DNA from: Microbacterium sp. MYb66
GTDB lineage: Bacteria > Actinomycetota > Actinomycetes > Actinomycetales > Microbacteriaceae
Assembly (NCBI RefSeq): GCF_002979435.1
Contig: NZ_PCOV01000008.1
Coordinates: forward strand, 1-64,000
Direction of reading: 5' to 3'
Length of the DNA stretch: 64,000 bases
Shown here: positions 17,487-25,634 of the stretch, piece after piece
Numbering within the stretch: the first letter of the stretch is position 1
Layout of the letters: the number at the start of each line of letters is the position of its first letter
Translations under genes and position numbers: made by a program
Notes under the pieces: generated by a model
Told to the model about the DNA's origin: nothing
Database searches by the model: none
Seen by the model: the letters and a program-made list of their open reading frames with translations, nothing else

Positions 17487-18983
17487 TCAGTTCTTGCCGA
17501 AGGTCGGGTTGTGGGCACCGCCGAGCGTGATGTGCACGCTCTGCTGGTCGGTGTAGAAGTCGATCGAGCGGTAGCCGCCCTCATGACCGAGGCCCGAGGC
17601 CTTCACGCCGCCGAACGGCGTGCGCAGGTCGCGCACGTTGTTGCTGTTCAGCCACACCATGCCGGCCTCGACCGACTGCGCGAAGTTGTGCGCGCGCTTC
17701 AGGTCGTTCGTCCAGATGTAGGCGGCGAGGCCGTACTTGGTGTTGTTCGCGAGCGACAGCGCCTCCTCGTCGGAGTCGAACGGCGTGATCGCGACGACCG
17801 GGCCGAAGATCTCCTCCTGGAAGATCCGGGCATCGGGGGAGACATCGGCGAACACGGTCGGGGCGACGAAGTTGCCCTCCTCGAAGCCTTCGGGGCGACC
17901 GCCACCGGCGACCAGGCGTCCCTCGGTCTTGCCGATCTCGACGTAGCTCATCACCTTGTCGTAGTGCTCCGGGTGCACGAGCGCGCCGACCTCGGTGGCC
18001 GGGTCGTGCGGGTAGCCGACCGTGACCCGCTTCGCCTGTGCGGCGTAGCGCTCCACGAACTCCTCGTAGATCGAACGCTCGACGAGGATGCGGGAGCCGG
18101 CGGTGCAGCGCTCGCCGTTGAGGGAGAAGACGCCGAAGATCGTGGCGTCGACCGCGGCCTCGAGGTCGGCGTCGGCGAAGACCACGGCGGGCGACTTGCC
18201 GCCGAGCTCCATCGACAGGCCCTTCAGGAAGGGCGCGGCGTTGCCGAAGATGATCTGCCCGGTGCGGCTCTCTCCGGTGAACGAGATGAGTGGCACGTCG
18301 GGGTGCTTCACGAGCGCGTCGCCGGCGTCTTCGCCGAGGCCGTTCACGAGGTTGAAGACGCCCGCCGGCAGGCCTGCCTCCTCGAAGATGCCGGCCCACA
18401 GCGAGGCGGAGAGCGGCGTGAACTCGGCCGGCTTCAGCACGACCGTGTTGCCGGTCGCGAGAGCGGGCCCGAGCTTCCACGACTCGAGCATGAACGGCGT
18501 GTTCCACGGGGTGATGAGGCCCGCGACGCCGATCGGCTTGCGGTTGACGTAGTTCATCTGGCGGCCGGGCACCTTGAAGGCGTCGTCGGACTGGGCCACG
18601 ATCAGGTCGGCGAAGAAGCGGAAGTTCTCGGCGGCCCGACGCGCCTGACCCAGGGCCTGTGTGATCGGGAGGCCGGAGTCGTACGACTCGAGTTCGGCGA
18701 GGCGCGCGTCACGGGACTCGACGATGTCGGCGATCCTGTGCAGCACACGAGAGCGCTCGCGGGGGAGCATCCGCGGCCAGGGGCCCTCGTCGAAAGCGCG
18801 CTTGGCAGCGGCGACGGCGAGCTCGATGTCGGCCTTCTTGCCGGCGGCCGCGGTCGTGTACGTCTGGTTCGTCACCGGGTCGAGCACGTCGAACGTGTCG
18901 CCGTCGACCGAGTCGACGAACGCGCCGTCGATGTAGTGCTGGATGTGGTCGGGCAGGTCGGCGGGGATGCGCGAGTCGGTCAT
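17487..18983 (-). CDS. hpaE: 5-carboxymethyl-2-hydroxymuconate semialdehyde dehydrogenase
   Basis: NAD-dependent aldehyde dehydrogenase that oxidises the ring-cleavage product of HpaD. The 498-residue protein has the ALDH landmarks: TPWNTPFMLESWKLGPAL, FTGESRTGQ cofactor loop, catalytic-base glutamate in MELGGKSP, nucleophile in NGERCTAGSR, and EEIFGPVVAI. HpaE-type features include the ERCTAGSRILV stretch. It overlaps the GntR gene by 4 bases and precedes hpaD, so the whole set is co-transcribed from the promoter at about 21.27 kb. Confidence 0.92.
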   Translation of the reverse strand: MTDSRIPADLPDHIQHYIDGAFVDSVDGDTFDVLDPVTNQTYTTAAAGKKADIELAVAAAKRAFDEGPWPRMLPRERSRVLHRIADIVESRDARLAELESYDSGLPITQALGQARRAAENFRFFADLIVAQSDDAFKVPGRQMNYVNRKPIGVAGLITPWNTPFMLESWKLGPALATGNTVVLKPAEFTPLSASLWAGIFEEAGLPAGVFNLVNGLGEDAGDALVKHPDVPLISFTGESRTGQIIFGNAAPFLKGLSMELGGKSPAVVFADADLEAAVDATIFGVFSLNGERCTAGSRILVERSIYEEFVERYAAQAKRVTVGYPHDPATEVGALVHPEHYDKVMSYVEIGKTEGRLVAGGGRPEGFEEGNFVAPTVFADVSPDARIFQEEIFGPVVAITPFDSDEEALSLANNTKYGLAAYIWTNDLKRAHNFAQSVEAGMVWLNSNNVRDLRTPFGGVKASGLGHEGGYRSIDFYTDQQSVHITLGGAHNPTFGKN

Positions 18984-19666
18984 GAGAGGTCTCCGGTCGT
19001 CTGGGCGGTACGGGCGTGCAGCGCATCGAGGAACGCGTCCCTCGTGCGCCAGCGGTGGTTGCGGGCGGCGAGCTCGATCTCCAGCGGGTCGGCGCCGTCG
19101 CGGATGAGCTCGAGGATCTGGGTGTGCTCGTCGACCGAGTGATGCGCGCGGCCGGGGACGTACGCGAACGTGGTGTCGCGGATGCCCGAGAGCCGGGCCC
19201 ACCCACGATGCACGAGGTCGAGCAGGTGCGGGTTCGGGCACGGGGCGAACAGCACCGAGTGGAACTGGCGGTTCAGCTCGGTGAAGGTGTGCGCGTCGAA
19301 GTGCTCCAGCAGGCGGGTCATGCGTTCGTTGACTTCTGCGGCCTCGGCCAGGGCGTCGGCGTCGAGGAGCGGCGCGGACAGCGCGGTGGCCGCGCCCTCG
19401 ACGAGTCCGAGGGTCTGCATGGTGTGCGCGTACTCGCCCTCGTCGACGAGGGTGACCCTGGCGCCGACGTTGCGTTCGAACGTGACCAGGCCCTCAGCTT
19501 CGAGCCGGCGGATCGCTTCGCGGACGGGGACGACGCTCATGTCGAGCTCGTCGGCGATGGGGCCCAGGACCAGGCGGTAGCCGGGGCCGAAGGTGTGCGC
19601 CGAGATGCGCGAGCGGATCCAGGCATAGGCCTGCTCCGACTTGCTGGCGCTGGCGACCGTGGTCAT
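18980..19666 (-). CDS. GntR-family (FCD-type) regulator of the hpa operon
   Basis: A 228-residue regulator with an N-terminal winged helix (LGPIADELDMSVVPVREAIRRLEAEG, about 35-61) and a C-terminal all-helical FCD effector domain with histidine pairs (LNRQFHSVLF, HHSVDEHTQIL) that usually bind metal and a carboxylate ligand. The ATG at 19666 overlaps the FAH-RraA gene, and its stop overlaps hpaE, so it is embedded in the operon and likely autoregulated. Homoprotocatechuate or a pathway acid is the probable effector, by inference. Confidence 0.88.
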   Translation of the reverse strand: MTTVASASKSEQAYAWIRSRISAHTFGPGYRLVLGPIADELDMSVVPVREAIRRLEAEGLVTFERNVGARVTLVDEGEYAHTMQTLGLVEGAATALSAPLLDADALAEAAEVNERMTRLLEHFDAHTFTELNRQFHSVLFAPCPNPHLLDLVHRGWARLSGIRDTTFAYVPGRAHHSVDEHTQILELIRDGADPLEIELAARNHRWRTRDAFLDALHARTAQTTGDLS

Positions 19667-21183
19667 CGCGCGCTCCGGTCGGTCGTCGCCGCCTCGTAGC
19701 GGGCGCGCCATTCGGCGTTCAGCGGGAACAGCCCGTCCACGGGGTGGCCGGCGGCGACCTGCTCGGCGATCCAGGCGTCTTCGATCTCCTGTGCGACGGC
19801 GTCGGCGGCGACCTCTGCCGCGAGAGCAGGCGGGATGACGATGACGCCGTCGCCGTCGCCCACGATGATGTCGCCGGGCTGCACGGTCGCGCCGCCGCAG
19901 GAGATCGTGACATCGACGTCCCACGGAACGTGCTTGCGGCCGAGGACCGACGGGTGCGCCCCCTGCGAGAAGACCGGCAGGCCGATCTCGGCGACGGCGT
20001 CGAAGTCGCGGACGCCGCCGTCGGTGACGACCCCGGCGGCGCCACGCGCCTTCGCCCGCAGCGCGAGGATGTCGCCGAGCGTGCCGGTGGTGGCATCGCC
20101 TCGAGCTTCGATCACGATGACCTCGCCCTCTTCCACGGCGTCGAACGCCCGCTTCTGGGCGTTGTACCCGCCGCCGTGGGCCTTGAACAGGTCTTCCCGG
20201 AACGGCACGAAGCGCAGCGTCTTGGCGGTGCCCACGATCTTGCGGCCGCGGATGTTGACGGAGACGCCGTCGACGAAGCAGGAGTGGTGCCCGCGCTTGC
20301 GGAGTTGGGCCGAGAGCCCGGCCGTCGGAGCTTCGAGCAGCTGGGCCCGCAGCTCCGGGGAGAGGCGTGAGGGGTCAGGAATCGCCGCGTCGGCAGGGGT
20401 TCGCGCGGCATTCGGCGACCCCTCACCGGTGGTGGGCGCGAGTCCGGCGGCCTCGGCCGAGCCCCAGGCCTCGGTGCGCTGCAGATCGTCGACGGCGGGG
20501 AGGGAACCGAGGTCGGCGTCGAAGGGAGCCTCGCCCTGGACGACGGTCGTGACCAGGCGGCCCGACGAGGGAGAGCCCGCGGCATCCGGAGCATCCACCT
20601 CGACCTCGACGACGTCACCGGGGACGATGACCGAGGAGCCTGCGGGCGTGCCGGTGAGGATGACGTCGCCGGGTTCGAGCGTGAAGTGCTGGGAGAGGTC
20701 GGCCACGAGCTGCGCGAGCGGGAAGATGAGTCCGGCCGTGGTGTCGTCCTGGCGGAGCTCGCCGTTGACCCAGGCGCGTACGCGGAGGGCGGTGGGGTCG
20801 ACCGTGCGGGCATCGATGAGGTCGGGGCCGAGGGGGGTGTAGCCGTCGCCGCCCTTGGAGCGGACGTTCGAGCCCTTGTCGTTCGCGCGCAGGTCGTAGA
20901 GGCCGAGGTCGTTCGAGGCGGTGACCCAGCCGACGTGGGCCCAGGCCTCGTCGATCGGGACGCGGCGTGCGGCGGTGCCGATGACGAGCGCGATCTCGCC
21001 TTCGAACGCGAGCAGTTCGGTGCCGGCGGGGCGCTCGACCGTGCCGCCGGAGACTCCGACGGAACTGGCGGGCTTGAAGAAATACGAGGGGGCGGCGGGG
21101 CGCCTGCCGCGCTGGTCGGCCCGGGAGGCGTAGCTCAGGTGGATCGCGATGATCTTGCCGGGGCGGTGGATGGTATCCGTCAC
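19663..21183 (-). CDS. hpaG: FAH-RraA fusion protein, probable HpaG-type decarboxylase/isomerase
   Basis: First gene of the hpa operon. The 506-residue protein joins two folds. Residues about 5-225 are a fumarylacetoacetate-hydrolase domain (FEGEIALVIG metal ligands, ASNDLGLYDLR, ILTGTPAGSS). After a Pro/Ala-rich linker (about 230-275), residues about 280-490 are an RraA/HMG-aldolase-like domain with the active-site pair R392-D393 in TDGGVRD. Classical HpaG has two FAH domains, for decarboxylation and isomerisation of the carboxymethyl-muconate product; here RraA replaces one. GTG 21183 is chosen because of the GAGGAGG site 7 bases ahead; an ATG at 21249 lies inside the promoter. Which domain does which step is inference. 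Confidence 0.82.
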   Translation of the reverse strand: MTDTIHRPGKIIAIHLSYASRADQRGRRPAAPSYFFKPASSVGVSGGTVERPAGTELLAFEGEIALVIGTAARRVPIDEAWAHVGWVTASNDLGLYDLRANDKGSNVRSKGGDGYTPLGPDLIDARTVDPTALRVRAWVNGELRQDDTTAGLIFPLAQLVADLSQHFTLEPGDVILTGTPAGSSVIVPGDVVEVEVDAPDAAGSPSSGRLVTTVVQGEAPFDADLGSLPAVDDLQRTEAWGSAEAAGLAPTTGEGSPNAARTPADAAIPDPSRLSPELRAQLLEAPTAGLSAQLRKRGHHSCFVDGVSVNIRGRKIVGTAKTLRFVPFREDLFKAHGGGYNAQKRAFDAVEEGEVIVIEARGDATTGTLGDILALRAKARGAAGVVTDGGVRDFDAVAEIGLPVFSQGAHPSVLGRKHVPWDVDVTISCGGATVQPGDIIVGDGDGVIVIPPALAAEVAADAVAQEIEDAWIAEQVAAGHPVDGLFPLNAEWRARYEAATTDRSAR

Positions 21184-21244
21184 GGGGCGCCTCCTCGCGC
21201 TCGTCTGCGTTGTCGTGCAGGACGCCTTGTGCGTCGTATTCGAA

Positions 21245-21274
21245 ATCATATATCATCGGTTCACCCCTCGGCAA
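21245..21274 (-). promoter_or_regulatory. Promoter of the hpa operon
   Basis: On the minus strand TTGCCG (21269-21274) and TATGAT (21245-21250) are spaced by 18 bases. The AT-rich stretch ATCATATATCAT (21245-21256) covers the -10 box and holds repeated ATCAT units, a plausible GntR operator. Transcription would begin near 21238, ahead of the GTG at 21183. Confidence 0.6.
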
Positions 21275-21303
21275 GCACTCCGGATCCGCATCCGCTGCAC
21301 GCC

Positions 21304-21319
21304 GTGACAATGCGGTCAC
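21304..21319. promoter_or_regulatory. Small inverted repeat before the MHS transporter gene
   Basis: GTGAC (21304-21308) and GTCAC (21315-21319) form a perfect 5-bp inverted repeat with a 6-bp spacer, 19 bases before the ATG of the transporter. It may be an operator for the transporter gene; no protein can be assigned. Confidence 0.3.
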
Positions 21320-21337
21320 AACCAAAGGAGACACCCC

Positions 21338-22717
21338 ATGAGCGGGCAGTCACAGGATGGGTTCACGCCCACCGGAACCATCGCGACACCGGCCGATCGG
21401 CGCCGTGTCGTCTTCGCAACCGTCGTCGGCACCACCGTCGAGTGGTACGACTTCTTCATCTACGCCACGGCGGTCGGCCTGGTGTTCGGACAGCTGTTCT
21501 TCGAGCCGCTCGGCGCGGACAGCGCGCTCATCGCCTTCGCGACGGTCGGCGTGAGCTTCCTGTTCCGGCCGCTCGGCGCATTCCTCGCCGGCCACTACGG
21601 CGACAAGCTCGGCCGCAAGACCGTGCTCATGTGGACGCTGATCCTGATGGGCGCGGCGACCGCCCTCATCGGCCTGCTCCCGACGTACGAGACGATCGGC
21701 ATCACGGCGCCGATCCTGCTGGTGCTGCTGCGTATCATCCAGGGCATCTCGGCCGGTGGCGAGTGGGGCGGCGCGGTGCTGATGGCCGTCGAGCACGCTC
21801 CCCGCAAGAAGCGCGGCATCTTCGGCGCCTCCCCGCAGATCGGCGTGCCCCTCGGCCTGCTGCTCGCTTCCGGCGTCATGGCGCTGATGACCGTCATCGC
21901 CCCGGGCGACCAGTTCGCGACCTGGGGCTGGCGTGTGCCGTTCCTGCTCAGCGTGGTGCTGATCCTCGTCGGCTACTACGTGCGACGCAAGGTCGAGGAG
22001 AGTCCGGTCTTCACCGAGCTCGCCGAGCGCAAGGAGAAGGCGCGGATGCCGATCGCGCAGCTCTTCCGCAGGCACCTGCTGCTCGTGATCATCGCCGCGT
22101 TCGTGTTCGCCGGCAACAACGCGGTCGGCTACATGACCACCGGCGGGTACATCCAGGGCTACGCCACGAACCCCGAGGGCCCCATCGGCCTCGAGCGCGG
22201 TCCGGTCCTCTGGGCCGTCGCCGGCTCGGCAGTCACCTGGCTGCTCACGACGCTCCTCGCCGGGTGGCTGTCCGACCGCATCGGTCGTCGGACGACGTAT
22301 CTCATCGGCTGGGGGCTGCAGCTGGTCGGCGTGTTCACGCTGTTCCCCCTCGTCAACACCGGTGAGATCGGACTCCTGTTCGCCGGTCTCGCGATCCTCA
22401 CGATCGGCCTCGGCTTCACGTACGGGCCGCAGGCGGCGCTGTACGCCGAGCTGTTCCCCGCCAGCATCCGGTTCTCGGGCGTCTCGATCTCGTACGCGAT
22501 CGGTGCGATCGCGGGTGGCGCGTTCGCGCCCACCATCGCCACGGCGATCGTGAGCGCGACGGGGTCGACGCAGGCCGTCACCTGGTATCTCGCAGGCATG
22601 ACCGTCCTGGGCCTGATCGCGACGCTGCTGCTGCGCGATCGCTCCGGGATCCCGCTCGGTCCGGATCACGAGGAGGAACAGTCCGTCAGCCCGATCTACG
22701 GACTCGCGAAGGCCTGA
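21338..22717 (+). CDS. MFS transporter, metabolite:H+ symporter (MHS) family
   Basis: A 459-residue, 12-segment permease with the MHS hallmark TVVGTTVEWYDFFIYATA in TM1, RPLGAFLAGHYGDKLGRK between TM2 and TM3, and the ISAGGEWGGAVLMAVEHAP helix. Family members import carboxylic acids, including aromatic ones, with protons. It is divergent from the hpa operon with a 154-bp shared control region, so it is the best candidate for uptake of hydroxyphenylacetate or homoprotocatechuate. AAAGGAG lies before ATG 21338. Confidence 0.88.
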   Translation: MSGQSQDGFTPTGTIATPADRRRVVFATVVGTTVEWYDFFIYATAVGLVFGQLFFEPLGADSALIAFATVGVSFLFRPLGAFLAGHYGDKLGRKTVLMWTLILMGAATALIGLLPTYETIGITAPILLVLLRIIQGISAGGEWGGAVLMAVEHAPRKKRGIFGASPQIGVPLGLLLASGVMALMTVIAPGDQFATWGWRVPFLLSVVLILVGYYVRRKVEESPVFTELAERKEKARMPIAQLFRRHLLLVIIAAFVFAGNNAVGYMTTGGYIQGYATNPEGPIGLERGPVLWAVAGSAVTWLLTTLLAGWLSDRIGRRTTYLIGWGLQLVGVFTLFPLVNTGEIGLLFAGLAILTIGLGFTYGPQAALYAELFPASIRFSGVSISYAIGAIAGGAFAPTIATAIVSATGSTQAVTWYLAGMTVLGLIATLLLRDRSGIPLGPDHEEEQSVSPIYGLAKA

Positions 22718-22738
22718 TCCCTTCCGCGCTCCGACCCC

Positions 22739-22799
22739 GCTCCCGTCGCACTTCCTGTCGCCTGCGTCCGCACCGCGCGACAGGAAGTGCGACGGGAGC
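22739..22799. repeat. Perfect 23-bp inverted repeat (terminator or REP-like element)
   Basis: GCTCCCGTCGCACTTCCTGTCGC at 22739-22761 is repeated exactly in inverted form at 22777-22799, with a 15-nt loop. It lies between convergent genes (transporter and IclR regulator). The stem would be very stable, but there is no T-run, and its length exceeds a usual terminator, so it could be a dispersed palindromic element as well as a transcription stop. Confidence 0.85.
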
Positions 22800-22822
22800 T
22801 CGCATGTGCAGGAGGTGGGGCG

Positions 22823-23533
22823 TCAGCCGTCCAGGGCCTCGCGGATGACGGATGCCGATCGCTGCAGTCGCGCGGCGATCTCGGCGTCGTCGAGGTCGGT
22901 CGCCACGTGGACCACGGCGATCGCCGACGGGCGCTGACCGCGGAGCACGAGCGGAACCGCCACCGACTGCACCGTCGGGATGACCTCGTCATGGCTCGTC
23001 GCATAGCCCCGGTCCTTCGTGAGCTCGACCGAGTCGCGCAGCTCCGGTGACGCGTCGTCGGGCCAGTCGCCCGGGGAGAGCTGGGCGAGAATCGCCTTGC
23101 CCGGGGCGCCGACGGTGACGGGATGCCGTGCGCCGGGGCGCTGGGCGACGCTCGCGACCGCGTGGCGGGGTTCGACGCTCGCCAGGGTGATGCACTCGGC
23201 GCCGTCGAGCACCGCCAGGAAGCAGGTCATCCCGAGCTCGTTCGCGATCGCGGTGAGTTCGGGGAGAGCCTCGGCCTGAAGGTCGTGGGCGACCCCGGCC
23301 GCGAGTGCGGCCATCCGGGCGCCGAGGCTCACGGCTCCGGCCGCATCCCGCGCGACGAGACCGTGGTCTTCGAGCGTACGCAGCAGTCGATAGGCGATCG
23401 ATCGATGCACGCCGAGGCGGGTCGCGATCTCGTCGATCGTGAGAGGGCCGCGCGCATCTGCCAGCACCTCGAGGATGCGGATGCCTCGGCTGAGGGTCTG
23501 CGAGGCGGGGGAGGCGCCGGTGCTCTCGGGCAT
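22823..23533 (-). CDS. IclR-family transcriptional regulator
   Basis: A 236-residue regulator: winged helix at about 10-75 (SRGIRILEVLADARGPLTI, then GVHRSIAYRLLRTLEDHGLV) and IclR effector domain (CITLASVEPRHAVAS, HPVTVGAPGKAILAQL, TVQSVAVPLV). It is divergent from the MobA-like hydroxylase gene, and two palindromes lie between the two starts. IclR proteins in this setting usually respond to an aromatic acid and control the neighbour and themselves; the effector is unknown here. Confidence 0.9.
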   Translation of the reverse strand: MPESTGASPASQTLSRGIRILEVLADARGPLTIDEIATRLGVHRSIAYRLLRTLEDHGLVARDAAGAVSLGARMAALAAGVAHDLQAEALPELTAIANELGMTCFLAVLDGAECITLASVEPRHAVASVAQRPGARHPVTVGAPGKAILAQLSPGDWPDDASPELRDSVELTKDRGYATSHDEVIPTVQSVAVPLVLRGQRPSAIAVVHVATDLDDAEIAARLQRSASVIREALDG

Positions 23534-23576
23534 GCGGGTGCTCCCTTGCGATCGCGGGCAGGGCGGATTAGGCTGT

Positions 23577-23611
23577 GTTCAATAGTAGAACGCTGTGTTC
23601 GAATATAGAAC
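23577..23611. promoter_or_regulatory. Paired IclR-type operators
   Basis: Two copies of GTTC-N7-GAAC lie at 23577-23591 and 23597-23611, exactly 20 bp apart, that is about two helix turns, so two regulator dimers would sit on the same DNA face. The second copy extends to TGTTC-N7-GAACA. The position between the divergent IclR gene and the flavin hydroxylase gene supports the assignment. Confidence 0.75.
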
Positions 23612-23679
23612 AAGCTCGCGGGGGATGCAAGGCCCGACGCGCAGGACCCGACGAAGAAGTCCGGAAGGAATCGACGACG

Positions 23680-25551
23680 ATGCAGTTCCACCACCACGGC
23701 TACGTCTCCGCTGACCCGCGCGTGCAGGACGCCGCCGGAATCGGAGCCGCCCGCCCCGACGATCTTCCCGACGAGATCGATGTGCTCATCGTCGGCTCCG
23801 GGCCCGCGGGCATGCTGCTCGCCGCCCAGATGGCGCAGTACCCCGGCATCGCCACCCGCATCATCGAGAAGCGCGACGGGCGCCTCCCGCTGGGTCAGGC
23901 CGACGGCATCCAGCCGCGCAGCGTCGAGACCTTCCAGGCGTTCGGATTCGCCGAGCGGATCATCGCCGAGGCCTACAACATCGGCTGGATGAACTTCTGG
24001 GGACCGAACCCCGACAAGCGAGACGAGATCATCCGCACCTCGCGCACCGCCGACTACGCCTATGACATCTGCGAGTTCCCGCACCTGATCGTGAACCAGG
24101 CGCGCGTCCTCGACTACTTCGCCGAGGCGGCGGCGAACGGACCCGGACGGATCGTCCCCGACTACGGGGTCGAGTTCACCGGCCTCACGGTCCACGAACA
24201 GGGGGAGTACCCCGTCGAGGTGGGCATCCGCTACGTCGCAGGCGAGCGTGCGGGAGAGGAGCGGACCGTCCGGGCGAAGTTCGTCGCGGGATGCGACGGC
24301 GCTCGCAGCGGCGTGCGACAGGCCATCGGTCGCACGCACGTCGGCGCCTCCGCCGCACACGCGTGGGGCGTGATGGACGTGCTCGTCAACACCGACTTCC
24401 CGGACTGGCGCACCAAGTGCGCGATCAACTCCGAGGCGGGCAACATCCTGCACATCCCGCGCGAGGGCGGCTACCTCTCGCGCATGTACATCGACCTCGG
24501 CGAGGTCGCGGACGACGATGATCACCGGGTGCGTCAGACGCCGATCGAAGAGATCATCCGCCGGGCGAACGAGATCCTGCATCCGTACACGCTCGACGTG
24601 CGCGAGGTCGCCTGGCACAGCGTGTACGAGGTCGGACACCGCGTCACCGACGGCTTCGACGACGTGATCGACGAGTCGGGGCGCACGCCGCGGGTGTTCC
24701 TCACCGGCGACGCCTGCCACACGCACAGCGCCAAGGCCGGGCAGGGTATGAACGTCTCGATGCAGGACGGTTTCAACCTCGGCTGGAAGCTGGGCTCCGT
24801 GCTCACGGGCCGTGCGCCCGAGGCGCTGCTCGCGACCTACGGCGCCGAGCGCCGACCCGTGGCGCAGCAGCTGATCGACTTCGACCGCGAGTGGTCGAGC
24901 CTGATGGCCCGCAAGCCGGAGGAGATCTCCGACCCCAACGATCTCGCGACCTACTACCTCGCCACCGCCGAGTTCCCGTCGGGATTCATGACGCAGTACA
25001 CGTCGTCGATGATCACCGGGACCGACGCGCACCAGGCGCTCGCCGCGGGGTACCCGCTGGGGAAGAGGTTCAAGTCGGCCGAGGTCGTGCGCGTCGGCGA
25101 CGGCAACGTCACCCACCTCGGACACCATGCGAAGGCGGACGGCCGCTGGCGCGTCTATGCCTTCGGCGACCGCACCGGGGAAGCGCTCGCGGCATGGGCC
25201 GCCGACGCCGAACCGCTGTTCGCGCGCTTCACCCCGGCGGATGCGGACGTCGACGCGGTCTTCGATGTGAAGGCCGTGTATCAGCAGCCGTTCGAGGAGG
25301 TGGAGGTCACGTCCGCCCCGGCGCTGTTCCAGCCGAAGACGGGCCCGCTCGGTCTCACCGACTGGGAGAAGGTGTACGCGGCCGGTCCCAGCAAGTGGAC
25401 CGAGACCGACATCTTCGCGGCGCGCGAGCTGTCGCGTGACGGCGTGGTGGTCGTGGTGCGCCCCGACCAGTACGTGGCGGCGGTCCTGCCGCTGGATGCG
25501 GTGGGCGAGCTGTCCGAGTTCTTCGACGGGGCTCTGCTCCCGGCGCGCTGA
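23680..25551 (+). CDS. FAD-dependent aromatic hydroxylase, 3-hydroxybenzoate 4-monooxygenase-like
   Basis: A 623-residue class A flavin monooxygenase resembling Comamonas MobA along its whole length: MQFHHHG start, dinucleotide motif VLIVGSGPAGMLLAAQMA, LGQADGIQPRSVETFQAF, the DG motif CDGARSGVRQAIGR, GDACHTHSAKAGQGMNVSMQD for FAD ribityl binding, and the C-terminal thioredoxin-like domain ending VVVVRPDQYVAAVLPL. It adds a hydroxyl next to an existing one using NAD(P)H and O2. The neighbouring hpa operon suggests that 3-hydroxyphenylacetate or a related phenol may be the substrate, giving homoprotocatechuate. ATG 23680 follows GGAAGGA. Confidence 0.85.
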   Translation: MQFHHHGYVSADPRVQDAAGIGAARPDDLPDEIDVLIVGSGPAGMLLAAQMAQYPGIATRIIEKRDGRLPLGQADGIQPRSVETFQAFGFAERIIAEAYNIGWMNFWGPNPDKRDEIIRTSRTADYAYDICEFPHLIVNQARVLDYFAEAAANGPGRIVPDYGVEFTGLTVHEQGEYPVEVGIRYVAGERAGEERTVRAKFVAGCDGARSGVRQAIGRTHVGASAAHAWGVMDVLVNTDFPDWRTKCAINSEAGNILHIPREGGYLSRMYIDLGEVADDDDHRVRQTPIEEIIRRANEILHPYTLDVREVAWHSVYEVGHRVTDGFDDVIDESGRTPRVFLTGDACHTHSAKAGQGMNVSMQDGFNLGWKLGSVLTGRAPEALLATYGAERRPVAQQLIDFDREWSSLMARKPEEISDPNDLATYYLATAEFPSGFMTQYTSSMITGTDAHQALAAGYPLGKRFKSAEVVRVGDGNVTHLGHHAKADGRWRVYAFGDRTGEALAAWAADAEPLFARFTPADADVDAVFDVKAVYQQPFEEVEVTSAPALFQPKTGPLGLTDWEKVYAAGPSKWTETDIFAARELSRDGVVVVVRPDQYVAAVLPLDAVGELSEFFDGALLPAR

Positions 25552-25558
25552 TACTCCT

Positions 25559-25580
25559 CGACATGACACGTGTCATGTCG
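25559..25580. promoter_or_regulatory. Perfect 22-bp palindrome upstream of the ABC exporter operon
   Basis: CGACATGACAC at 25559-25569 mirrors GTGTCATGTCG at 25570-25580 without a mismatch or spacer. A further ATGACAC half-site lies at 25586-25592, 23 bases from the first. The site starts 7 bp after the hydroxylase stop and lies 55 bp before the first exporter gene, so it is most likely an operator for that operon, perhaps for its own NarL-type response regulator; it could also act as a terminator hairpin. Confidence 0.6.
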
Positions 25581-25634
25581 AGATGATGACACCGCCCTCC
25601 GGCCCTGGTCGCGTCGCCCGGCCAGGCTGGAGGC

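Noticed and set aside
21184..21249. ATG start at 21249 for the FAH-RraA gene
   Set aside because: It falls within the -10 region of the operon promoter, whereas GTG 21183 has a near-perfect ribosome site.
23329..25569. Very long minus-strand open frame opposite the MobA-like gene
   Set aside because: No motif, and it is antisense to a protein with full-length family similarity.
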